This document shows, one piece after another, positions 8,444-13,725 of a DNA stretch of 13,725 nucleotides. The stretch's first letter is position 1. Each line of letters opens with the position of its first letter. A program made the position numbers and the translations under genes. Origin of the DNA: DASRDU01 sp035560235 (GTDB lineage Bacteria > Acidobacteriota > Blastocatellia > RBC074); assembly GCA_035560235.1 (NCBI GenBank), contig DATMAG010000108.1, forward strand, positions 1-13,725, given 5' to 3'. The notes beneath the pieces are model-generated. The model worked only from the letters and a program-made list of their open reading frames with translations, ran no database searches and was not told the DNA's origin.

Positions 8444-8629
8444 ATGAAGACAGGAAAATTGTTTGAAGCTCAGCAGCGCCGGATCAGATCGCTGCAGAAC
8501 GTGGAGAGATTGCGGCAGGGGCGAAACAACGCCGAAGTGCTGCGGCAGGCGGTCATCCGGGCTGCCAGAAACAGTGCCGGTCGGCAGTGCGGATCACTTT
8601 CCGGAATGCGTGTCACGTCTCGACGCTGA
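8444..8629 (+). CDS. Small basic protein, 61 aa, possibly RHH-like
   Basis: This is a possible small gene. ATG 8444 is preceded by GGGGAGAAGG, a strong purine-rich ribosome binding site. The product is rich in Arg and Gln. The stretch LRQGRNNAEVLRQAVIRAA resembles the second and third elements of ribbon-helix-helix regulators (the pattern Leu, Gly-Arg-x-x-x-Glu-Val-Leu-Arg), but the N-terminal beta-strand part is not clear. The C-terminal 20 residues look unstructured, and its 3' end overlaps the convergent nuclease-inhibitor gene by 17 bp. It could be a small DNA-binding protein, an antitoxin remnant or a chance frame. Confidence 0.35.
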   Translation: MKTGKLFEAQQRRIRSLQNVERLRQGRNNAEVLRQAVIRAARNSAGRQCGSLSGMRVTSRR

Positions 8630-8993
8630 GTGTCTGCAGCCCGCAGATCTTTCCGGCGGCATCGCGTCCGAGCAGGTAGATCTCGATCTCGATTTCACCC
8701 ACCCGATAACACTTCAGATCCTTCAGTCGGGCGAAGGCCTGCTGCAGCTTCTTCACCTGAGCCTGCAGGTCTTCGTTACCCTGCGCCAGTGCGGCGAAGA
8801 ATTTCTCCGCCGCGATCTCTCTGACTGGCGTGTCCTGTGTCTCGCCGATCAGTTTGAGGAACTGTGCCGACGTTGCGGGCGGCCACTCGCCGACTTTCAC
8901 TTCGGGCAGTTCAAAGTAAGTGAGCGGCGCGTCCGATTCGCTCATCAGGAGCAGGCCGTCAGCCAGACTGTCGAATTCATCTCTGGTCATCAT
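8613..8993 (-). CDS. nuiA: NuiA-type nuclease inhibitor
   Basis: This 126-aa cytosolic protein matches the nuclease A inhibitor family; NuiA of Anabaena is 135 aa. The N-terminal LADGLLLMSESDAP corresponds to the NuiA segment with Glu24 (Glu19 here). The C-terminal CYRVGEIEIEIYLLG, then GKICGLQTLSVET, matches the family ending and keeps the terminal Thr (Thr135 in NuiA), which reaches into the nuclease metal site in the known NucA-NuiA complex. It should bind and block the NucA-like enzyme encoded just upstream. The ATG at 8993 overlaps the nuclease stop (TAATG). A second ATG follows immediately at 8990 and has the better distance to GAGG, so the product may be 125 aa. Translational coupling to the nuclease is likely, protecting the cell from enzyme that has not been exported. 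Confidence 0.88.
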   Translation of the reverse strand: MMTRDEFDSLADGLLLMSESDAPLTYFELPEVKVGEWPPATSAQFLKLIGETQDTPVREIAAEKFFAALAQGNEDLQAQVKKLQQAFARLKDLKCYRVGEIEIEIYLLGRDAAGKICGLQTLSVET

Positions 8994-9796
8994 TACCTCG
9001 CAGTGCGGGCGATCTGGTCAATCACAGGGGAACTGGTGAAGAAATGATACCCGGTTCGGCGTTCGATTTCAGCCACGCTCGTCTGATACTGCTGCCAGCG
9101 GTCATCCTTAATGCCGTCACGGTTGGGCAGCAGGGCGGCAAAGACCTGCGCCTTCTCCTGTCCCTCGGGGAAGCTCTTGCCGCGTTCGAGCGCGACGATG
9201 ATCTTCCAGGTGCTGTCAGGCACGGTGATGCCTTTGAAACTGCCTGCGGCACCGCTGCCGCCCGCAATGACGTACACTTCGCGCCCGGCCAGCGCGAGCG
9301 ATCGCGCGAACTCTTCCAGCTTCACCCAGGGGCCCCGATTGTTGTCAGCGGCCTGCGGAATGATGTTGAGCATGGTGAAGACGGCCCTGTTGTTTTCAGG
9401 CGTGTCGCTGCGATCTTTTGAAGGGCAGAGATGGCCGCGATCAAATCCGGAACTGGTGTAATCGCGCGGCGTGGGCGTTTCAATCTCAGGGTCGGCGTAA
9501 AACTGACTGCGTTCGGTTTCACCGATGTCAGTTGCTGTCAGCCGCCACGCTACCCAGTTGGCTGTCTGGCGCGAGGCATTCCACGAAGCGGCAAACTGCT
9601 GGCGCAGGACGAGCCGGTTGTCAGGATCTTTCCCGGCATTGCCCGGATTGCCAAAGGGCAGATGCGGGCTGATGAGCTGCACGGACTGAAGGGCTGGCGA
9701 ACTCTCCTTTCGCTGGCGGCAGGAAGAGCAGCCGGACTCAGTAAACGCGATGAGTGTCAGCGCCAGCACCAGAAGCAGCGCAGAGATTCGCCTCAT
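8993..9796 (-). CDS. nucA: Secreted DNA/RNA non-specific endonuclease, NucA-like
   Basis: This 267-aa exported sugar-non-specific nuclease has a beta-beta-alpha metal fold. It cuts DNA and RNA using Mg2+ or Mn2+. The start ATG 9796 follows GGAGG at nine bases. A signal sequence (MRRISALLLVLALTLIAF) is followed by SGCSSC; this is not a standard lipobox because Glu sits at -3, so lipidation is uncertain. The catalytic motif is GFDRGHLCPS with the general-base His122. At the family's spacing come Asn153 (ADNNRGPW) and Glu161 (KLEEF), matching His124, Asn155 and Glu163 of Anabaena NucA. The upstream frame to 9955 lacks features and is not used. The gene runs directly into the inhibitor gene (TAATG overlap). 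Likely roles are nutrient scavenging, biofilm DNA turnover or killing of competitors. Confidence 0.92.
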   Translation of the reverse strand: MRRISALLLVLALTLIAFTESGCSSCRQRKESSPALQSVQLISPHLPFGNPGNAGKDPDNRLVLRQQFAASWNASRQTANWVAWRLTATDIGETERSQFYADPEIETPTPRDYTSSGFDRGHLCPSKDRSDTPENNRAVFTMLNIIPQAADNNRGPWVKLEEFARSLALAGREVYVIAGGSGAAGSFKGITVPDSTWKIIVALERGKSFPEGQEKAQVFAALLPNRDGIKDDRWQQYQTSVAEIERRTGYHFFTSSPVIDQIARTAR

Positions 9797-9937
9797 TAAG
9801 TGGTTCCTCCGGTCAGATGATGTCAGGTGGCAGTCAGCACTACAACCTGGCGCACAGTATGAACGATCAGGCAGTTGAAACCCAGGACCTGATGGAAGGA
9901 AGCTGCTGCAAAGGGGGATTGTCAGCCCGCCGGGAGC

Positions 9938-9963
9938 GAAGTGAAATCGCGGCAATTCACTTC
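9938..9963. promoter_or_regulatory. Inverted repeat GAAGTGAA-N10-TTCACTTC
   Basis: These are perfect 8-bp half-sites with a 10-bp spacer, about 140 bp upstream of the nuclease start and 460 bp upstream of the WYL start. It is a possible binding site for a dimeric regulator. The position is rather far from either start codon, so the assignment is weak. Confidence 0.3.
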
Positions 9964-10376
9964 ACAGATGGCTTGCCGGGCCTGGTCTCACCGCTCCTGC
10001 CTGCGGTAAGATCCATTTGATTCCCGAACGGAAAAACAAAGGTGAGCAGGACAGCCTGCCACAGATTATTTTCAGCCCAGCCCCGCGCCCGGCAGTTCAA
10101 CCACTTCACGAAAGCTGCCACAGCAGAAAATCCCGTGCCTGCTGTCGCCGTTTTCTCAGCCTCAAATGACAGCCATCAGACTTATGAGACACACAGCCAC
10201 CAGGTCACAACCCGCCATTTCGCCCGTCACGGACAGGTTCCATCAGTCCTCAGGCCCGGCAATCAGAAATTCGCCACTCGGCAGCGCTTTCCTGATCAGC
10301 ATTTTTACCGGCGCTGCACCCGCACCGCCGCTGGCCGCCTGCCCGGAAGTTTCCCTGCACAACTGAAAAAATGTTT

Positions 10377-10403
10377 CTGCCTGGACACTGCCTGTCCAGG
10401 CAG
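10377..10403. promoter_or_regulatory. 11-bp perfect dyad upstream of the WYL regulator, candidate operator
   Basis: CTGCCTGGACA (10377-10387) and TGTCCAGGCAG (10393-10403) are perfect inverted half-sites with a 5-bp spacer. The dyad ends 21 bp before the WYL start codon. Autoregulating repressors often bind such sites over their own promoter, so this is a good candidate operator for the WYL protein. It could instead form a terminator or attenuator hairpin (11-bp stem, 5-nt loop), though no T-run follows. Confidence 0.55.
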
Positions 10404-10424
10404 GGATGCCAGAATTTTCCGTGT

Positions 10425-11453
10425 ATGAATGAACACTCTGACAAAGGGGGACGCGAGCATTATCGCCATCTGGTGCGGGTCTTCTGGATTGACGCGCAGA
10501 TGCGCAGTCTGCGTTACCCGAACGCCGCGACCATTGCGGCGCACTTCGAGGTTTCGGAAAAGACGGCGCGCCGCACCCTGGAGTTTATGCGTGAGCAGAT
10601 GAAGATGCCGATTGCTTACGCCGCCGCACACCGGGGCTGGTATTACACCGAACCCGGTTATGCCCTGCCGATGGTGGATCTGACAGAAGGCGATCTGGTG
10701 GCGATTCTGCTGGCTGAGAAATTATCGCGCCAGTATCGGGGCACGGCCCTCGGGCGGCAGGTCGGGCGCGCTTTTGAAAAAGTGCTCAAGGCGATGACCA
10801 GTGTGGTCTCGGTGGATTTCAGGGCGCTGGCCGAAGCGTGGTCATTTGAAGCCGCGGCGACAAGCGAGCTGGAGCCGGAAATCTTCAGACAACTGGGCCA
10901 GGCCGTGCAGCAGCGGCGCCAGGTCGAGATGCTCTATTACACGGCGTCGAGCGGCGAACTCAAATGGCGGCGGGTCAATCCACTGCACCTGCGCAATTAC
11001 CTGGGTGAATGGTATCTGGTGGCGCACGATCACCTGCGCGGCGCGCCGAGAGTTTTCCTCGCCTCCCGCATCCGCGAACTTACCCTGACCGAAGAACATT
11101 TCGATCCGCCGCCCGGATTCAATCTGGGCGAATACCTCGGTTCGAGCTTCGGAATGATCATCGGCAGCGAGCCCCAGGAAGTCGAGATCGTCTTCGATGA
11201 ATACCAGGCGCGGTGGATCCGCGAACGCAGCAAATTCCATCCGACCGAAGACCGGGAAGAGATGCCGGATGGACGATTGAAGCTGAAGATGACGGTGACG
11301 GCGCTCGATGGGGTGAAGCGGTTCGTGATGCAGTACGGGGCGCACGCTGAAGTGACCAGGCCGGAAGAATTGCGACAGGCCATTCGTGAAGAGGTCGAAG
11401 CTATGCAGACGATCTACGGCGACCGACAGACAGACAATCAGGAGGAAAAATGA
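10425..11453 (+). CDS. HTH-WYL domain transcriptional regulator, CRISPR-associated
   Basis: This 342-aa regulator has an N-terminal winged helix-turn-helix at about residues 15-65 (AATIAAHFEVSEKTARRTLE). A WYL domain follows at about residues 145-225, with the namesake motif EWYLVAHD at residues 196-198, and a C-terminal WCX domain lies at about 250-325. WYL domains are thought to bind nucleic acid or nucleotide ligands, and such proteins are known regulators in CRISPR-Cas loci. ATG 10425 is chosen because the HTH begins soon after it. The frame extends to 10371, but that part would cross the dyad at 10377-10403. No clear Shine-Dalgarno sequence precedes the start. The stop overlaps the cas3 start (ATGA), so it very likely controls, and is cotranscribed with, the cas operon. 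Confidence 0.9.
   Translation: MNEHSDKGGREHYRHLVRVFWIDAQMRSLRYPNAATIAAHFEVSEKTARRTLEFMREQMKMPIAYAAAHRGWYYTEPGYALPMVDLTEGDLVAILLAEKLSRQYRGTALGRQVGRAFEKVLKAMTSVVSVDFRALAEAWSFEAAATSELEPEIFRQLGQAVQQRRQVEMLYYTASSGELKWRRVNPLHLRNYLGEWYLVAHDHLRGAPRVFLASRIRELTLTEEHFDPPPGFNLGEYLGSSFGMIIGSEPQEVEIVFDEYQARWIRERSKFHPTEDREEMPDGRLKLKMTVTALDGVKRFVMQYGAHAEVTRPEELRQAIREEVEAMQTIYGDRQTDNQEEK
11440..11453 (+). promoter_or_regulatory. Ribosome binding site and ATGA overlap coupling WYL to cas3
   Basis: AGGAGG (11440-11445) lies within the last WYL codons, 4 nt before the cas3 ATG (11450-11452). That ATG overlaps the WYL stop TGA (11451-11453). The arrangement decides the cas3 start and points to translational coupling. 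Confidence 0.85.
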
Positions 11454-13725
11454 CGACCGAGTTTTCGATGGAGACGCTCATCAGATTCTGGGCTAAGACC
11501 ACGCACGACAAGGAACAGTATCCGAACGCTTACCATCCGTTGATCTGTCATATGATTGATGTGGCGGCGGTGACTTTGGTGATGTGGGAAATGGTATTGC
11601 CCAAAGCGGCAAAGAAGCGAGTAGCGCGAGCGTTGGGACTGCCAACCGATAAAGCAGGACTCGAATTGGCTGGAAGGATCGTAGCGTGGATTGCTGGCTT
11701 ACACGATCTGGGTAAGGCGTCGCCGCCGTTTGCCTTGCGCAGCGACAGCAAATCAGCGATCCGACTCCATCAGCTTTATCAAAACACACCGTTTCACTCA
11801 ATTCATCTGCGAGCGATCCCTGCGGCTTCCGACGCTCCGCACGGTTACGTCACAGCGAAGACGCTGCCTGAAATTCTGATCCGCGAGTTTCAATTGACGC
11901 CTCTCTTCGCGCAGCGTATCGGCCTGTTGATCGGTGGGCATCACGGAATCTTTCCACGCAGCCAGCAAATCATTGCTCTTGCCACGCCAGGCAAACTTGG
12001 AACCGACAATTGGTCGCAAGCGCGGTGTGGCCTGGCGTTGATGCTGGCCAAGACATTTGATCTTGCGCCGCCGCTGCCCTGTCCACCGGAGGCTCAATTC
12101 GATGGCGCGACGACGATGTTTTTGTCGGGACTGGTTTCAGTAGCCGATTGGATTGGGTCGAACTCGGCTTACTTCAAATGCCTGATTGATGATTTTCACT
12201 CGTTGCCTGATTTCGATCCACATCTTTACCTCAACCAGGCGCGAGGCTGCGCTGAAAAAGCATTGGCCGAGCTGGGCTGGATGAACTGGCCGCCGCCGGA
12301 TCAACCACGCCAATTCGGCCAATTGTTCCCGTTGCTGACCAGCCATCGCGCGGTGCAGCGAGCCGCCATCGCCATCGCTGACCGGCTGACGACGCCAGGC
12401 ATCGTCGTCATCGAAGCCCCGATGGGCGAGGGCAAGACCGAGGCGGCGATGTTTCTGGCCGATCACTGGAACGCCCTGCTCGGCCAGCGCGGCATTTACT
12501 TTGCCCTGCCAACGCAGGCGACCAGCAACCAGATGTTTCTTCGCGTGCGAAAGTTTTTGACCTCACGCTTCGAGGAAAACTTGGTCCTGCTGCAACTGCT
12601 GCATGGTCACGCGACGCTTTCTGCCGAATTCGCCACGCTGCTGAAAGAAGGCGTGAAGGCGCTTCAACTCGATCACATTCACGATGACGATGCCTGCCGC
12701 GACCGGCATTGCGAGGGCAAAGTCGCCGCCGCCGAATGGTTCACGCATCGCAAGCGCGGATTGCTTGCGCCTTACGGCGTCGGCACGGTGGATCAGGCGC
12801 TGATGGCTGTGTTGCAAACGCGGCACGTATTCGTAAGGCTCTTCGGCCTGGCGCACAAGACAGTCATCATTGACGAAGTTCACGCCTACGACGCCTATAT
12901 GTCCATGCTGCTGGAACGGCTGCTGGAATGGCTGGCGGCGCTCGGCTCGCCCGTCGTGCTGCTCTCGGCCACGCTGCCCAAAAACAGGCGCCGGAGGCTG
13001 CTTCAAGCTTACGCCAAAGGTTTGGGCAAAACTGATGATGCAGCGCAAACAACCGATGAAGCGCACTACCCGCTCATCACCTGGATGGCAGCGCATGATT
13101 CGGGCGTTCAGCCGATTGAAACCAGCCCGGAAAGTTCGCGCACATTGCATCTGCGCTGGCTCAATGGCGGCGTTGATTCCGATGAATTCGAGATCGGGCG
13201 AATCCTGCGCGAACAACTCTCCGGCGACGGTTGCGCGGCGGTCATCTGTAACACAGTGGATCGCGCGCAGGAAGTCTACGACCGGCTCAGGAAGCTTTTC
13301 CCCGGCAAAGCCGACGACGGGCGCGAACGTGTTGATCTGCTGCACGCGCGGTTTCTGTTCAGAGATCGAGCCGACCGTGAACTGCGCACGCTCGTCCGCT
13401 TCGGCAAGGACGGCGAAAAAATCAGAGACGGTGACGACCACGAACACGAAGTCAAACGACCTGACTGCGCGATTCTGGTTTCGACGCAGATCATCGAACA
13501 GAGCCTGGACCTGGATTTCGATCTGATTATCACTGACCTCGCGCCGGTGGATTTGCTCTTGCAACGCGCCGGACGCGAATGGCGGCACGCGTGTCCGCGT
13601 CGCGGCGCGATCACTCAACCCATTTTGTGGATTTGTCAGCCAGAGAAGATCAAGGATGGCGTTCCAGATTTTGGCTACAGCGGTTTGGTTTACGACAAAC
13701 ACATCCTGCTGCGTTCGTGGCTGGG
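11450..13725 (+). CDS. cas3: CRISPR-associated Cas3 HD nuclease-helicase, 3' end beyond the window
   Basis: This is an open frame of 758 codons with no stop before the right edge. Cas3 is the ssDNA nuclease and 3'-5' helicase recruited by Cascade to degrade target DNA in type I CRISPR immunity. The N-terminal HD domain (about 1-240) shows His29 and His34 (YHPLICHM), the His85-Asp86 pair (GLHDLGK), His164-His165 (GGHHGIFP) and Asp233 (SVADWIG). The helicase follows: Walker A MGEGKTEAAM (Lys329), the DEVH box IIDEVHAYD (475-478), motif III LLSATLP (506-508), motif V TQIIEQSLDLDFD and motif VI QRAGREWRH. GREWRH departs slightly from the usual GRxHRH. The segment LLAPYGVGTVDQAL, then FVRLFGLAHKTVIIDEV, resembles type I-E Cas3, but the subtype is inferred. 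Frequent TTG leucine codons differ from the CTG-dominated WYL gene, hinting at a different origin. The C-terminal domain is not visible. Confidence 0.95.
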   Translation, partial: MTTEFSMETLIRFWAKTTHDKEQYPNAYHPLICHMIDVAAVTLVMWEMVLPKAAKKRVARALGLPTDKAGLELAGRIVAWIAGLHDLGKASPPFALRSDSKSAIRLHQLYQNTPFHSIHLRAIPAASDAPHGYVTAKTLPEILIREFQLTPLFAQRIGLLIGGHHGIFPRSQQIIALATPGKLGTDNWSQARCGLALMLAKTFDLAPPLPCPPEAQFDGATTMFLSGLVSVADWIGSNSAYFKCLIDDFHSLPDFDPHLYLNQARGCAEKALAELGWMNWPPPDQPRQFGQLFPLLTSHRAVQRAAIAIADRLTTPGIVVIEAPMGEGKTEAAMFLADHWNALLGQRGIYFALPTQATSNQMFLRVRKFLTSRFEENLVLLQLLHGHATLSAEFATLLKEGVKALQLDHIHDDDACRDRHCEGKVAAAEWFTHRKRGLLAPYGVGTVDQALMAVLQTRHVFVRLFGLAHKTVIIDEVHAYDAYMSMLLERLLEWLAALGSPVVLLSATLPKNRRRRLLQAYAKGLGKTDDAAQTTDEAHYPLITWMAAHDSGVQPIETSPESSRTLHLRWLNGGVDSDEFEIGRILREQLSGDGCAAVICNTVDRAQEVYDRLRKLFPGKADDGRERVDLLHARFLFRDRADRELRTLVRFGKDGEKIRDGDDHEHEVKRPDCAILVSTQIIEQSLDLDFDLIITDLAPVDLLLQRAGREWRHACPRRGAITQPILWICQPEKIKDGVPDFGYSGLVYDKHILLRSWL

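Larger units (their letters stand above)
9797..10424. other. 628-bp intergenic region between nucA and the WYL regulator
   Basis: This is the divergent promoter region for the nuclease-inhibitor pair (leftward) and the WYL-cas3 operon (rightward). Possible frames at 9754-10020 and 10042-10428 have no family features or ribosome binding site. Visible structure is a perfect dyad GAAGTGAA-N10-TTCACTTC (9938-9963) and the strong dyad at 10377-10403. I find no CRISPR repeat, tRNA or convincing -35/-10 pair. The unusual length for a promoter region leaves room for an unseen small RNA or decayed gene. Confidence 0.5.

Noticed and set aside
9724..9738. Lipoprotein signal in the nuclease (SGCSSC)
   Set aside because: Glu at position -3 and Thr at -4 do not fit the lipobox, so I call it only exported.
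9797..10424. CRISPR array near cas3
   Set aside because: No regularly spaced direct repeats of 28-37 bp are present here or elsewhere in the window. The array would be expected beyond the right edge.
10042..10428. 128-aa plus frame upstream of the WYL gene
   Set aside because: It has no ribosome binding site, odd composition and no recognisable domain, and it overlaps the dyad and WYL start.
12563..13702. 379-aa open frame on the minus strand
   Set aside because: It lies wholly antisense to cas3, whose motifs are clear, and reads as low-complexity antisense protein with no ribosome binding site.

Overview
The window reads as chromosomal DNA of a moderately high-GC, non-model environmental bacterium. 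The gene families fit a saprophytic, polysaccharide-using soil or biofilm bacterium, perhaps Acidobacteriota (Blastocatellia-like): a short-form alpha-glucan phosphorylase, a 7-TM protein with a C-terminal Cys-pair motif, a GH127 glycosidase, a secreted NucA-type nuclease with its inhibitor, and a CRISPR-linked WYL regulator. This taxonomic guess is low confidence, because no rRNA or marker gene is present.

Layout from left to right. Positions 1-138 are the end of an IS3-family element, with the start of its orfA on the minus strand. It abuts and truncates a plus-strand receiver domain (139-430). A block of minus-strand genes follows: alpha-glucan phosphorylase (378-2075), a secreted SGNH esterase (2648-3469) with a clear sigma70-type promoter, a 111-aa unknown protein (3679-4014) with a hairpin just past its stop, and a 7-TM protein with a cytosolic Cys-pair motif (4154-5041). 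Positions 5042-5626 hold no gene. They contain a roughly 175-bp palindromic repeat and a small dyad in front of a plus-strand secreted GH127 enzyme (5627-8083). After a 360-bp gap with strong local secondary structure there is a possible small RHH-like ORF (8444-8629).

The right third carries the defence-flavoured content. A minus-strand NucA-like secreted endonuclease (8993-9796) overlaps the start of its cognate NuiA-type inhibitor gene (8613-8993). Across a 628-bp intergenic region, plus-strand genes encode an HTH-WYL regulator (10425-11453) and a type I Cas3 HD nuclease-helicase (11450 to the right edge). These two overlap by the 4 bp ATGA, so the window ends inside what is probably the first effector gene of a type I CRISPR-Cas operon. 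Cas3 is an open frame of 758 codons without a stop. A perfect 11-bp inverted repeat sits just upstream of the WYL start and is the best candidate operator of the locus.

No CRISPR array, tRNA or rRNA was seen. The most interesting items are the NucA/NuiA translationally coupled pair facing the WYL-cas3 operon, the dyad in front of the WYL gene, and the long palindromic element upstream of GH127.
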